Of a DNA stretch of 64,000 nucleotides, positions 32,701-43,965 are shown piece after piece. Each line of letters starts with the position of its first letter. Position 1 is the first letter of the stretch. The notes below the pieces were generated by a model. That model was not told where the DNA came from, did no database searches, and saw only the letters and a list, made by a program, of their open reading frames with translations. Location of the stretch: assembly GCA_963575645.1 (NCBI GenBank), contig OY754464.1, forward strand, positions 45,312,192 through 45,376,191, written 5' to 3'. Source of the stretch: Xanthostigma xanthostigma (taxonomy: Eukaryota; Arthropoda; Insecta; Raphidioptera; Raphidiidae). The position numbers were made by a program, and so were the translations under genes.

Positions 32701-34218
32701 TTGTATCCTGTGAGTATCTCAGAAGTTAACAATGTCATTAGATCTTTACTAAATAAACATACGGCGGGATTTGATGAAGTCCCAAGCATTGTTCTAAAAA
32801 GTTCTCTTGAGTATATTGGAAATATCCTTACAATAATGATTAACTTAATATTTGATCGCGCTACATTCCCAGACAAATTAAAAAACTCTGAAATAAAACC
32901 CATACATAAAAAAGATAGTGTTTATGAAATAAAAAACTATAGGCCGATATCGCTATTGTCAACTCATGCAAAGCTTGTAGAGAAAATTTTATATAACAGA
33001 ATGACTGAATTCTTCAATACACATAACGTATTAAACCCTTGTCAACATGGATTCAGAAAAAACCACTCAACAACTTCAGCATGTTTTTCGTTTAGTAATT
33101 TTGTAAGTAAACAATTAGATGAGAATAATATTGTAATCGGATTATTTTTTTACTTAAGTGCCGCTTTTGACACGGTTAATCATTCGTTCCTGTTAGAGAA
33201 GCTTTTTGCAATGGGTATCAGAGGTCAGGCTAATGATCTTATTAAGTCGTATTTACAAAATCGCTGTATGCAAATCAATATAAATAAAGTAAAATTATCA
33301 AAAAAAGACCTTAATGTTGGAGTTCCTCAAGGCAGCAATTTAGGACCATTACTCTTCTTATGTTATGTTAACGATTTGCCGGATTACGTAACAACTGGCA
33401 CTGTAATCATGTATGCGGATGATATAGCCGTGTTGATAGCGGCACATTCTTTTAATGAAGCAGCAATTAAAGTTAATAACGTTACTAAACAAATAACTAA
33501 ATACTGTCACAAAAACCAAATCATCATAAATTTAGAAAAAACTAGCTGTGTGCAGTTCAGGATCAGAGGTCCCGTGACTGTTGGTGGTTTGTTTTCTACG
33601 AATCAAAATGCTGACATACAATTAAAAGATTCAGTAAAATTTTTAGGATTGTACATAGATGATACATTAAAATGGATACCACAAATTAATAACATCTGTA
33701 AAAAATTAAATTATTATTACTATTTAGTTAATCAAATGAAATTAGTGTTTAACAGAGAAACTTTCCTAAGCTTTTATCACGCATTTGTAGTAAATACTAT
33801 CAAATATGTCATCTTAGTGTGGGGTATGTCGGTAGATAGACACCGAGTTTTTGTATTACAAAAGAAGATTTTAAGGGTAATATTCAATATAAAATTCAGA
33901 GATTCATGTCGAAATTTATTCAAAGAAAACAAACTACTAACTTTTTACGGGATTTTTGCTCTTGAGCTGCTCACAGTTATGCACTCAAAAATGTTTTTTT
34001 CAAAAAATCAAACAAAAAATTATAACACCCGCAATAGCAAAATTGTGATAAAAAATAATACAACCTTTTTTGAAAAAAATCCCTTATACTTAGGCTACAA
34101 AATGTATTATAAATTACCTGATGCAATCAAAAATGTAAAAAAAACTGAAGAGTTTAATAATAAATTGAAACAATATCTTTGCAGTACTGTGCCTTATGAT
34201 TTAAAGGATCTTTTTTAA
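32701..34218 (+). CDS. LINE ORF2, reverse-transcriptase part (505 residues)
   Basis: The frame carries NYRPISLLSTHAKLVEKIL (RT motif 2), HGFRKNHSTTSACF, GVPQGSNLGPLLFLCYVNDL (motif B), MYADDIAVL (motif C) and thumb text ending near YDLKDLF. In motif A the family sequence LFLDLSKAFDTV reads LFFYLSAAFDTV, so the catalytic aspartate has become tyrosine and the enzyme should be inactive even though the frame is open. The separate ORF starts after a short gap with stops downstream of the endonuclease part. Confidence 0.85.
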   Translation: MYPVSISEVNNVIRSLLNKHTAGFDEVPSIVLKSSLEYIGNILTIMINLIFDRATFPDKLKNSEIKPIHKKDSVYEIKNYRPISLLSTHAKLVEKILYNRMTEFFNTHNVLNPCQHGFRKNHSTTSACFSFSNFVSKQLDENNIVIGLFFYLSAAFDTVNHSFLLEKLFAMGIRGQANDLIKSYLQNRCMQININKVKLSKKDLNVGVPQGSNLGPLLFLCYVNDLPDYVTTGTVIMYADDIAVLIAAHSFNEAAIKVNNVTKQITKYCHKNQIIINLEKTSCVQFRIRGPVTVGGLFSTNQNADIQLKDSVKFLGLYIDDTLKWIPQINNICKKLNYYYYLVNQMKLVFNRETFLSFYHAFVVNTIKYVILVWGMSVDRHRVFVLQKKILRVIFNIKFRDSCRNLFKENKLLTFYGIFALELLTVMHSKMFFSKNQTKNYNTRNSKIVIKNNTTFFEKNPLYLGYKMYYKLPDAIKNVKKTEEFNNKLKQYLCSTVPYDLKDLF

Positions 34219-34310
34219 TTTTTTAAAAATTTTTTATGTACTGACGTTTGTATCCACATTAGTGGCATCGCAATAAATGATTATTATTATTATTATTATT
34301 AATATTAATG

Positions 34311-35527
34311 TCACATAATTGTGATTTCTTCTCCCTAATCCTTGTCAAGTAAGTTGGATTATATCATAAAACTCGATATTAATTTACCGGAGCGACATTA
34401 TTGGTTTGCGAAATTTTCGTCATTTATAATGTTACTAATAATTATTGTACTTTGTTGACACAATATTTATTCAAAAAAATGTATACATAGTATTAATTTG
34501 CACAAGTTATTTTAATGAAAACAAAATTTTACAGCGATTTCATTATTATTCAGCGTTGCGTAATATTTTAACAAATAAATAAATTCCATTAATTTCAACG
34601 TATAATAAATTTCAAACATTGCATACCTACAACGGGTGTTTTTATCTTAATTAAAAATTTAACTTTTGGTACAATTGGTTTCCACAGAGGTATTGGGCAA
34701 TATTTTTCTCCTTATAAGTTCCGTTTTTTTTGTTTAGCAAGAATTAAGATGTTTTTTTGAATAAAAAAAAAATCAAAACTTGTTCATAAGCTGAACATTT
34801 TGCCATTACACAGTTTTGAGTAAACGGTGCCCCTGGTGCCATCTTTGAAAATCCAAAAACAATTTTTCCTTCGAAGGATAATTTATGTGATAAATTTTAT
34901 CTGGATTTTGCCCGAACTCTTTAACTCCACTTGTTCAAAAGTTCAGATGGCGAGACATTTCAAAAACGCATTGAATATTCCGCATAATACGGAAAACTGA
35001 AAATTATAAAATATAAGATGTTTTGCCTTATCACCGCTGATATAATATTTATACGGTATATTGAAGGGAAGAGAAGAGAAGGAGAAGAATTTTCAATTCG
35101 ACTTCTGATAGAATGCTGATCAAATATTTGATGTATTTTAAAAGTTTGACCACTGACAATAAATGACAAGAGATGAGTCAACCGGCGGGAAGCGAACGTT
35201 GAAAAACTTACAGGTCTTAAAAGATGAATGGAAGATGAAGAGATCTGCTTCTGAAATACTTTGTTGAAAAGATATTTTATACAGACCGTTCCGAAATTCT
35301 AATGCTGGGTTACAGAAAGTGTGGTCTGAAAATCTGATTTGAAAATGATCTTAGATTGTGACCACACATCACTATAAGAAAAGCGTTGTGGAGTTTCGAA
35401 TCAATTTTACCAAAGAAAAATAAACGATATTTTTTTAACTGTTTAGTGTTTATATAATACATGTAGTTAACATAGTTTTTTTGTTCAATTTTCATTTCGA
35501 AACACATATTTCAATGCATTTTAATCA
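34311..35527. other. No gene seen
   Basis: About 1.2 kb of non-coding DNA. I found no repeat ends, splice sites or motifs. Confidence 0.35.
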
Positions 35528-36070
35528 GGGTGTACTTTCAAAAGCGCTCTTTTTACCCGACTGCGGCGAAGCCAAAACGATAGGTTATTAGTTTAGTAGT
35601 CTATGTATGTTTGTATTTACTGATGTTCCACTTTAGCGCCTAAACTATTCATCCGATTTTGATAAATAAGGTGTCCATCGATTCGTTATTATGGCCAGGG
35701 TAACACAGGGTACATTTATTTTTCAATTTTGGTCCCAGGGGTGAGCAAACTGAAAACAAATAAAAAATAAGTTCAAAAACTGCAACCCGACTACTGAACA
35801 GTAAGAAAAGACTACAATATTTATTTTTGAATTTTGATCTCAGGGGTGAACAAATTGAAAACAAATAAAAAATTAGCTCAAAAAAAATAATTTAAATAAA
35901 AAATAAGTTCAAAAATAAGACCCGACTACTGAAAAGTGTGAAGAGGCTACATTTATTTTTTAATTTTGACCCCAAAGGTGAGCAAATTCAAAAATAAAAA
36001 ATAAGTTCAAAAAAAAATAATTTAAATAAAAAATAAGTTCAAAAATTAAAACCCAACTACTGAAAAGTAT
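35528..36070. repeat. ~133-bp tandem repeat
   Basis: ACCCGACTACTGAA recurs at about 35785, 35920 and 36051, each with TTCAAAAAT, an ATTTATTTTT run and GGGGTGARCAAA. The array starts at CCCGACTGCGGCGAAGCC (about 35557), a word typical of an interspersed repeat head. Confidence 0.65.
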
Positions 36071-36311
36071 ATGAAACAAGAAAATATTCTCAATTGATGG
36101 TAGCCGTGGTCCTATGCCATCTCATATGTATGAGGCCCCTTTAGATATATAGCGTGATGCCCTTTGCCGTAGAGCTTATGATCGCTTACTACAGTTAAAA
36201 TGTAATGTTTTGTTAGGGTAGGTGGCATATGACCACGGCTATCCTCAGATGATAATATTTTCTTGTTTCATACTTTTCAGTAGTCGGGTTTTAGTTTTTG
36301 AACTTATTTTT
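36029..36311. mobile_element. Fold-back element joined to the tandem repeat
   Basis: AAGTTCAAAAATTAAAACCC, ACTACTGAAAAGTAT and GAAACAAGAAAATATT are mirrored by AATATTTTCTTGTTTC and TACTTTTCAGTAGTCGGGTT. The right arm is the inverse of the last tandem unit. Centre sequence about 110 bp, with GGTAGCCGTGGTC and GACCACGGCTATC also mirrored. Confidence 0.7.
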
Positions 36312-37294
36312 TTCTATATAGACTCATAATTTGTTTTTGTGTGAGTACAATTTAATGTTCTACATGACTAAGAATTTCACAACGACGTTAAACTGTTCTG
36401 CAAAAACTGTTATGAATCATCAAAATCTAAGAACATTGTCAAATCAATTTTTTTGAAAAAGCTTTCTTCAACCCAGCATGAGAGTTAAAAAAGTCACACA
36501 ATGTTTACCTATAAAATGTCGATCGCTTCATTGTTTATTTATTCCTATTCTACTCTATAGTGTTTGGAATTTGGGAGACATTACAGATGTTCGACAAGTC
36601 ATTTTTAATGAAGAATTGTAAAACCATTACAAAAAAAGTGTCTGTCTGTCGTCTGTATGCCCTGTTTGTCTGTGAATTCAAACCGCTTGACAGTCATATT
36701 TCGAGGTGAAATAGCAAGATCGGTTCTATCCCAAATGTAGCAAAAGTGGTCCCCTAAATTATGAAAAATATCTTTAATTGAAAACGGCACAACCGATTGT
36801 AAGAAAATATTCGCGATTCTATTATTATCATTATTGTTATTAAATTAAATGTTATGCATAGATACTACTCACGGTTAGCAGATACACAGGTTACCTTGAT
36901 CTATGAATGACGTCAGCCGACAGACAGTTCACATTTTTATCAACTACGAGTACGCAATATCAATTGATAGGTATACTACTAACAGTGCCAGTATGAGATT
37001 ATAGAACCTGCTCTCTGTATAGAACTAGGTTCTCCGAAAAAAAATCAGAGAGCCCCCCCCTTGTTTAATACTATATTGTAAATCTACTTTAATATAATAT
37101 GGGGAAGTTACTTCCAGTTATGTCGGACCGTTCATTTTTAATTTTGTCTCAATATTATTAACAATACAGTTCGATAGCTATTGTTTGATATAATTGTTAA
37201 AAATTCGTAACAATTATGGGAAATTAAAGCCATCTATCTAACCATATTAATTTAGTCTTATACATACGATACTATAGCGTACGAATATTAACAA
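36312..37294. other. No gene seen
   Basis: Non-coding. GTGTCTGTCTGTCGTCTGTA with AACCGCTTGACAGTC near 36640-36690 is wording typical of interspersed repeats. Confidence 0.35.
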
Positions 37295-37599
37295 CTAGCG
37301 TCCCGCCCGGTTTCACCCGGGTGCAAAAGAACGAATGGGGAAGGAAGGGACATGAGTACGCACATTCATCTTAGTTTACCGAGATGAATGTTGTGTCCAA
37401 ACTTCATAATGATCGGCGTTACCGTTCAAAAGTTTTTGTCATTAAAAAGCAGTATTTTATACTTTTTGTACGTAAAAAAATTCTTTTAATTTAATAAATA
37501 TTTAATTGAAAACACTGTAGAAAAATTATTTTTATATAGGTGCCTAATGCCTATAGTTGTAGGTAATAGTTTTCAAATGATCTATTGATTAGATTTATT

Positions 37600-37963
37600 T
37601 AATTTTAAATCTTTGATTAACGTCTGAATAGAACTCTTCAAGTAAATAAAATTGTCGACCAATTTTTCTCAGACCAAACGATATATTGACAAAAAATGAT
37701 AAAATTACAAATCAATATAACATAAGATGACGTTTCGATCCGGATTTGGATCTTCTTCAGAAATATCTAAAAAATATAAAAATTAATTAGTATTAATTAA
37801 GTGATAGATTTCACGCAGGATTGAAACTTTGAATGGTTCAAAAATAATGAAAAATTATTATATTATATTATATTGATTTGTAATTTTATCATTTTTTGTC
37901 AATATATCGTTTGGTCTGAGAAAAATTGGTCGACAATTTTATTTACTTGAAAAATTATTTAAT
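37600..37963. mobile_element. ATCCGGAT-type inverted-repeat MITE, copy 2
   Basis: The left arm runs from AAATCTTTGATTAACGTCTG through AAATTGTCGACCAATTTTTC to CAAATCAATATA; the right arm mirrors about 80 bp of it. Between them sit GATGACGTTTCGATCCGGAT and TTTGGATCTTCTTCAGAA. It is inserted in a Helitron, so it is younger than that copy. Confidence 0.8.
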
Positions 37964-38043
37964 TTTAATTAGTCGTAATAAAATTTAAAAAAATTGAAAT
38001 GTAAGCCTTAGAAGCAAGCTATGTAGTAAATAAAAAAAATATT

Positions 38044-38115
38044 CGCCGACGTGGGGCTTGAACCCTAGACCCTGCCATTAAGAGTCTTGCACTCTACCGA
38101 TTGAGTTATCCGGGC
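38044..38115 (-). pseudogene. tRNA-Lys(CTT)-like sequence inside Helitron
   Basis: Read on the minus strand: 5' acceptor GCCCGGA, ACTCAATCGGTAGAGT, an anticodon loop with CTT, a good B box (GGTTCAAGCCCC) and GTCGGCG at the 3' end. Acceptor and T-stem pairing have several mismatches and the A box is imperfect (TAACTC), so a working tRNA gene is unlikely. It is collinear with 13587-13659 in the sister Helitron. Confidence 0.75.
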
Positions 38116-38754
38116 TTGTACTCTAGGCGCGCTAATATTGCAATATTTAGTTAAGGCATTTCACCTGATAATATTTGTCGGACGGACTAATTTTGAGACA
38201 TCTTGCAACATTTTTCATTTATGTTCCGCTCCAATTGGTCGTAGCCTAATATTATATAGCCTATAGCCTTCCTCGATAAATAGGCTATCCAACAAAAAAA
38301 AATTTTTTCAATTCGAACCAGTAGTTTCTGAGATTAGTGCGTTCAAACAAACAAACAAACAAACAAACTCTTCAGCTTTATATATTAGTATAGATGTGCA
38401 CCGCATGTCTCGTATTTTTCGGATGTTTCTGTATAATATGGTATTGTTATATACTACACAACTAGATGTGAATGAATTCATGAAGGCATCTAGTGTAAAT
38501 CGGCACTATAACACGACGGGTGACGAATCTCTGCTGAAAGGACTACCATGAATCTGTACTTTATATTTATGGTTACAAAGCAAAGTGGCTAACGTACAGT
38601 AGTAATGTGAGTTTGACCCTATTCAATGAATACGTGGGACAACTGATCTAGTTTTATTTTCCGATTATTATTTTTAAATAATTCTGACAATAAATTTTTT
38701 AAGGCCATATGAAAGTATCTACGTCTAAATTTGGCACTGGCTATAAGTATAGTA

Positions 38755-39302
38755 CGGAGGTAGCGTTGCATTTGAACAAGTCATTTCATATCGACTGAAA
38801 ATCATAACAATGATAGTTTTCCCTTAATACTTAAGTGCTCTTAACGCCAGGTAGGTACTCCACTAGCGGTGGAGCGAAATGTGACAGCATGTGAAAGTTG
38901 TTAAAAATATTTGTGGTTTTAGTATATTTATAAAAATTCATGAGATGGTTTTTTAGATCATTTTTAATTAAAAAATAAGAATCAGCCGCAATGAAGAGGG
39001 GGGATTATACGTCAGTCACGTGTATGAATCATACAAAAAATTTTAAGTATAAGGTCATTTTATACCTTATGAAAGTTATGCAGCTGAATTTATATACTTT
39101 TAAAATAATAAAGAAAATCGTCAGTCGTATTTCTAGCGGGGGTTCAATCAACGTCATAAACATTCTGCGCACTCAGTGCATCTGAGAATTTATGACGTTG
39201 ACTGACGCTCATTTTGCAGACTAATTAGTAAATATTAATCAACTGTTAAAAATGAAATTTATTCGGTATAAAATTTCAAGAAAAAATGCAACGCTACCTC
39301 CA
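38755..39302. mobile_element. TA-flanked MITE with GGAGGTAGCGTTGCATTT ends
   Basis: CGGAGGTAGCGTTGCATTT on the left matches AAATGCAACGCTACCTCCA on the right, with TA outside both ends. An inner palindrome (TCAATCAACGTCATAAA and TTTATGACGTTGACTGA, 39148-39198) sits near the right side. No transposase. Confidence 0.7.
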
Positions 39303-40501
39303 TACTAATAGTGATAACATGTTTCGGCAGATTAGGGGTCGTTCATAACCCACATAACGCTCTTGAGGAGAAGGGTGCATGATCCTCAATGTTACGGACA
39401 GATGTGGATCCAGCCCTCAAAAAAAGTTGTGGTCACGGCCACCCGAAAATCGGCCAAGTGCGAGTCGGACTACGAACTCGCACAATTTGCGCATTCCTAC
39501 AAAGAAGTTTACAAAATGTATGACGCCCTGGTCAAGACTGTACAGTGTATAGGTTCACGCAGGCAAAGCCGTGTGGCGAACACTAGTAAATTAATAAACC
39601 TGTAAAGATGTAGTCTGTTTGCTTACGAAAATTACAAAAATAAATAGTTGCGTTTCGAATTACGCAAAGTTCCTTTTTTTTAAATTTTATTAAAGCATGT
39701 CAGCATATCGACCTCAATTAGGTTGTGGGCATGTCCATCGTGTTTACATTAGTGGATCCGTGGCTGGTTACACGGGGGAGAGTGGTTGATTATTATTATT
39801 TTTACGCCACACTGTTTCCACTTTTTCTGGGAATACAAAAGTCATTATCAAAAATTAAAATAAAAGATTTTTATATAAAATTTTTCTGAAATCTGAAATT
39901 TCATTCATATTTAATGCGATAAGTTAATTATTAAACTAAAGGGAGGAACTAGTGGAATGCCTACCTGGTGTTACATGGAGAGGGGAAAGAAAAAACGTTA
40001 CGTTGGTTCTGATCTAGAGCAAATAAAGGCAGAACGGTCTATCTAAAGGTGAAAAAAATTGCCAAACCATCAACATACACTATTTTGCCCTGTGGTTTCA
40101 GACATCAAACATATGTCATATTGTGACTACGCATACCGCCATAATACCGAGCGAACAGATTTACTTTAGGTATCTTCTACTATACTAGAATTTAGACAGC
40201 ACACAGCAGTGTGTCAGCCAAGTTCGGCAACACACTAACTGTGTATATAAGTACCTATATATAGTATTGCTGTGTATATAAGTACACGAACTCGAACAGT
40301 TTCGTGTAATATTATACGTATAGTATTACACGTACCGTTTCTAGCTACTTCCAAACCCCCCACAACTCAAAATCGGTTTGAACTGCAGACCATATAATTT
40401 AAAGTTCCATTTGACAAAAATACTAATAATGATACACATCATGATAATAAGAATAATTTTAAAATGCTAAAACCGTTTTTTAATATATAGGTATCTTTAA
40501 A
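39303..40501. other. No firm gene seen
   Basis: The 80-residue frame at 39363-39605 is moderately GC-balanced (ELAQFAHSYKEVYKMYDALV) and includes the repeat phrase CGGCCAAGTGCGAGTCGGAC; no family recognised. Near 40220-40340 are nested short repeats around TGTATATAAGTAC. Confidence 0.35.
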
Positions 40502-41930
40502 TTAACCCATTAATTCCCAAGGGTTAAAATAAAGGCATATTTATTGATTTTATTGTTTATTACGTTTATAAATACATCCAAAAAGAGAAAATTATAGTAA
40601 AAAAAATATTGATTAATTATTTTACATTCCGCAATATGTTGCGTCTAAGGAACGTTGGTATTACTGAACTTCAATTTTACTAGCAAGTCTAACAACGCTA
40701 GAGTATTAGCGTGAGTGAAATATTTTAAAACAATCAGCATGAAGATGCACTTGACATTTTTTACACATATAAATTGTTGTACTTCTACACTGTCGACATC
40801 TTCTTCGACGTTTACTTTCGTGCTCTTCTATGACATGATCAATATTATCGAAGCGAATATTGGAAGGCAACGCGTTTTTGGATGGTCTTCCTAGATTTAT
40901 ATTTGAATTACCCAAAAAATGCGAATTATCTGCAAGTTGGGCATTTTCGGTTTTCATCAATTACAGCAACGTAAGATTTGAATTCCAACTGACTCAAAGA
41001 TCGTTCATTCGCCAGATTGTAAATTTTCCACGAGTTTACCAATACACTGTCTATCAAATTGATGAACAGTGGCCACCACCACTTTTTCCCTCTCACTCGA
41101 ATCCTATAATTGGCTTTTCCATTATCATGGAGATCTACGCCTCCCATATTTTTATTATAATCTGCTATAACCTGGGACTGTGGCACATTCACCATCTTTT
41201 TTATTTTTCTATCGTAAAGTTTTGCTGTAACCAATGGTTCGATTTTTGCGTTGTTAGTATCCACGTTCACCACAGAATTGTCATTCCATCGAACCAACAG
41301 TAGGTACTTCATGTTTTTGGTCAAAGCTATAATCAAATGATCCTCTCTCTTTTTTATGAAGACTTTTCGTATTTATCAAGGTTTTATTCGTTGTTCTATT
41401 TTCTCTAATAGTACCAGTGGCAAAATAACCTTACTCTTTCAGAATGCAAAACAATTTATGTGAAGAAAAGAAATTATCAAAAAAAATGCGATGTTTGCGT
41501 GGGTCTTCAATAACGGACAATAGGTCCAGTACAGTATTTTCTCCCAGACCTAAATCATTTCTAGTAACGTTACTATTCTTTCCGCCATATGGAATAAACT
41601 GGTACAGATAACCATTTGAACTACACAAGCAACATAACTTGAATCCAAATCTTACAGGCTTTCCTTTGATGAATATCTTGTAACCATGACGTCCAAAATA
41701 TGGCACCATTTCTTCGTCAATTGACAAGTTGTGTGAAAATATTCCAATCTGCATATTCCCCCCCCCCCTATCTACGTCCTTGCCGAGAACCCATTGTTTA
41801 CAATAAATTTCAAACTTCAATGGCAAGCTGTGTAACGATAACAACTGACTATTATTTCTCCCAACGTTGCGCATACGCAACATTTCCTGGAAGTCAAAGA
41901 TAAACAATACGTGTAACTAGTTTTGTCCAA
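40502..41930 (-). mobile_element. Decayed piggyBac element
   Basis: It holds a minus-strand transposase remnant (40706-41907). At the downstream edge TTAACCC and GGGTTAA occur within 25 bp (40503-40528), as in piggyBac ends beginning TTAACCC. I did not find a matching upstream end, so the boundaries are approximate. Confidence 0.6.
40706..41907 (-). pseudogene. PiggyBac-type transposase remnant
   Basis: Three frames on the minus strand follow in order. The first (41907-41431, 158 residues) has SIDEEMVPYFGRHGYKIFIK and IFFDNFFSSHKLF, which carry the first two catalytic aspartates. The second (41336-40926) has NKNMGGVDLHD with the third, then WWWPLFINLIDSVLVNSW. The third (40960-40706) has CRQCRSTTIYMCKKCQVHLH, the cysteine-rich C-terminal finger. 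At least two frameshifts separate them and the N-terminal 150-200 residues of the family are missing. Confidence 0.85.
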
Positions 41931-42404
41931 CAAAAGGGTTTATATCATAAATAAGATATTGCTTAACCTTTATACAGTGTAATAAGTATAGCTTTATTTC
42001 AATTAATATTTTTTATGATTGGATGAATCTGTCGACCTTGAGATGACCAATTAGCAGTTTTTGAAAAATAAAACCAAAATGTAGTTGTATTTAAAAAAAC
42101 ATCTAAAAAAATTTGAATCCATCTCTTAGTTCTTCTTCTCGAGACTGGCTTATATTTCATAGAATTAATTCCTTAATTTTAAAACAAAAAAAAATCACAT
42201 TTGAAATGTTGCGCTAGCGCAACGATGGATAAAGATGTGGACTCCCAAACAAGACTGCTGTACGTCTGCTCGTTCACGATGTATCGCAACACAAATGTTA
42301 AAGTCACTAATAATTGATTATTAAAATAGTAATTGGCATTATATTAATTTTCATATCTATTCAACCGTTAAATGTCTGTTACCTTCATGACATGCTATAT
42401 TACA
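41931..42404. other. No gene seen
   Basis: AT-rich DNA between the piggyBac remnant and a CATTCC repeat, without recognised features. Confidence 0.35.
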
Positions 42405-42681
42405 TTCCAACATCATAAATGTGGAATGATACTAATTTAGGTCAAAATTCACTTTTCAAAATTTTACAATATTTTTTCGTTTCGAGGTCCGCTGAATCCA
42501 GAAAACACATTTTTAGAAAAAAAATCTGTGAGTCTGTTTGTCTGTATACACGATACAGGTCAAACGGATGGGCTGATTGAAACCAAAATTTGGATGGATG
42601 TTTGATATGCAAATATCAGGTTGAGGAAAATCGGCCTATGCGCAAGAGATAACCACTATAACGCTGTTTTTTATATAACAA
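42405..42681 (+). repeat. CATTCC repeat, diverged copy
   Basis: It starts CATTCCAACATCATAAATGT and shares TTTTACAATATTTTTTCGTT, CACGATACAGGTCAAACGGA and CGCTGTTTTTTATATAA with the units at 22803-25690. It ends at the head-to-head repeat. Confidence 0.7.
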
Positions 42682-43965
42682 CTAGCGGCCTGGTCCGGTT
42701 TCTCCCGGATTTGTGGATTATGTATTAAACATTGACATATTATGATGCATTGGACTTTTTTATAGAATTATAGCGGACTCGGTAGCCAAACGGTCAACTA
42801 TGAATGAAACGCACATTATTTGTGTAATGAATATACAAAAATTATTGAACTGAAAAATATTGCAAGGTGCTGGTAGGTTAAAAATTTAAGATTATATTTT
42901 TTTTGTGAGAAATCCAAAAAAATATAAAGAAAAAATTTGGTCAGAAATTAAAAAAAAATCTGGATATCGACAACAATGCTACCTACCGGGTTTACCATAC
43001 AGGTGACACCATATAAGTACAAAAAAAAATACATCAAAATCGGTCAAGCCGTTAAGGAGGAGAAGAGTTATAAACACACGGACACCGGAATTTTATTTAT
43101 AAAGATAGCGATCCGTCCCGGTTTCACCCGGGTGCGATAGATATAATTCTTCAAAATGTATTTCGTTTGCGACCCGGCATCTGAACTAATACCTCTTCTA
43201 AGTCAGGGGATTTTAAAATTTTATTTAATCCTTTTTCTATTACAACGTTTACTACATTCGTCGTGGGTTTTTTTCAAAACTTTTAGTTTTGTTTCATATT
43301 TTTATTAAATATTTTGTACTAAATTACGGTATTTTCTCAAAAAAACCTATTTTAGTAACATGTAGCGACATCTGATAGAATTTACTCAAAGCTATTAGTT
43401 CAGAAGCAAACAAAAAAAAACTGTTTTATTTTACCAAGTAGCGACATCTGATATAATTCGCTAAAAGCTATTAGTTCAGATGCCGGGTCGCAAACGAAAT
43501 ACATTTTGCAGAATTATATATGTGAAACCGGGACGGGCCGTTATCTTTATAAATAAAATTCCTCCTAACGGCTTGACCGATTTTGATGTATTTTTTTTGT
43601 ACTTATATGGTGTCACCTTGATGGTAAACCCGGTAGACGGCGCTGTTTTCGAGATCCAGATTTTTTTTTAATTTTCGACCAAATTTTTTTTATATTTTTT
43701 ATTTCTCACATAAAAAATATATAATCCTAAATTTTTAGCCTACCAGCACCTCCCAATATTTTTTTAATTCAATAATTTTTGTATGTTCATTACTTAACAA
43801 ATAATGTGCGTTTCATTCATAACTGACCGTTTGCCTACCGAGTCCACTAATAATTCTATACAAAAAAGTCCGATGCATCATAATATGTCAAAAAAAAAAA
43901 AAAATAACATGTTAATGTTTAATAGGTAATCCACAAATCCAGGCGAAACCGGACCGGGCCGCTAG
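42682..43965. repeat. Two Helitron-like repeats head to head
   Basis: The left arm (42682-43191) starts CTAGCGGCCTGGTCCGGTTT; the right arm (43470-43965) ends AAACCGGACCGGGCCGCTAG. Inward both have the GCATCGGAC region, GGTGACACCATATAAGTAC, ATCAAAATCGGTCAAGCCGT, and TTCGTTTGCGACCCGGCATC. Arms are inverted, about 500 bp each, with perhaps a tenth of positions differing. The 278-bp spacer has its own doubled TAGCGACATCTGATA. The CTAGCGG ends are of Helitron 3' type, but no TC 5' end is visible, so the class is an inference. Confidence 0.75.

Larger units (their letters stand above)
29986..34310 (+). mobile_element. Nearly full-length CR1-like LINE
   Basis: An untranslated leader of up to about 550 bp is followed by ORF1 (30541-31350), an overlapping ORF2 with endonuclease (from 31319) and reverse transcriptase (to 34218), and a short 3' region ending in (ATT)n near 34280-34310. 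A short-repeat 3' tail and a zinc-free ORF1 with coil plus FWPQG motif fit the CR1-like part of the Jockey superfamily. ORF2 is broken in at least three places. The leader start is not certain because the preceding LINE fragment ends there. Confidence 0.8.
37295..38394 (-). mobile_element. Non-autonomous Helitron with tRNA-like passenger
   Basis: On the minus strand it begins TCTATACTAATATATAAAGC at 38394 and ends with CACCCGGGTGAAACCGGGCG-type hairpin (CCCGG/CCGGG) before CTAG at 37295. It lies between A and T. Like the copy at 10931 it contains a tRNA-Lys-like sequence and the body with ACCGTTCAAAAGTTTTTGTC and CATTCATCTTAGTTTACCGA. A MITE (37600-37963) is inserted in its 3' half. Confidence 0.85.

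Noticed and set aside
39363-39605. 80-residue frame as a host gene
   Set aside because: It contains the CGGCCAAGTGCGAGTCGGAC phrase of a dispersed repeat and shows no known domain.
40860-41303. 147-residue plus-strand frame
   Set aside because: It is antisense to the piggyBac transposase remnant, whose motifs lie on the minus strand.
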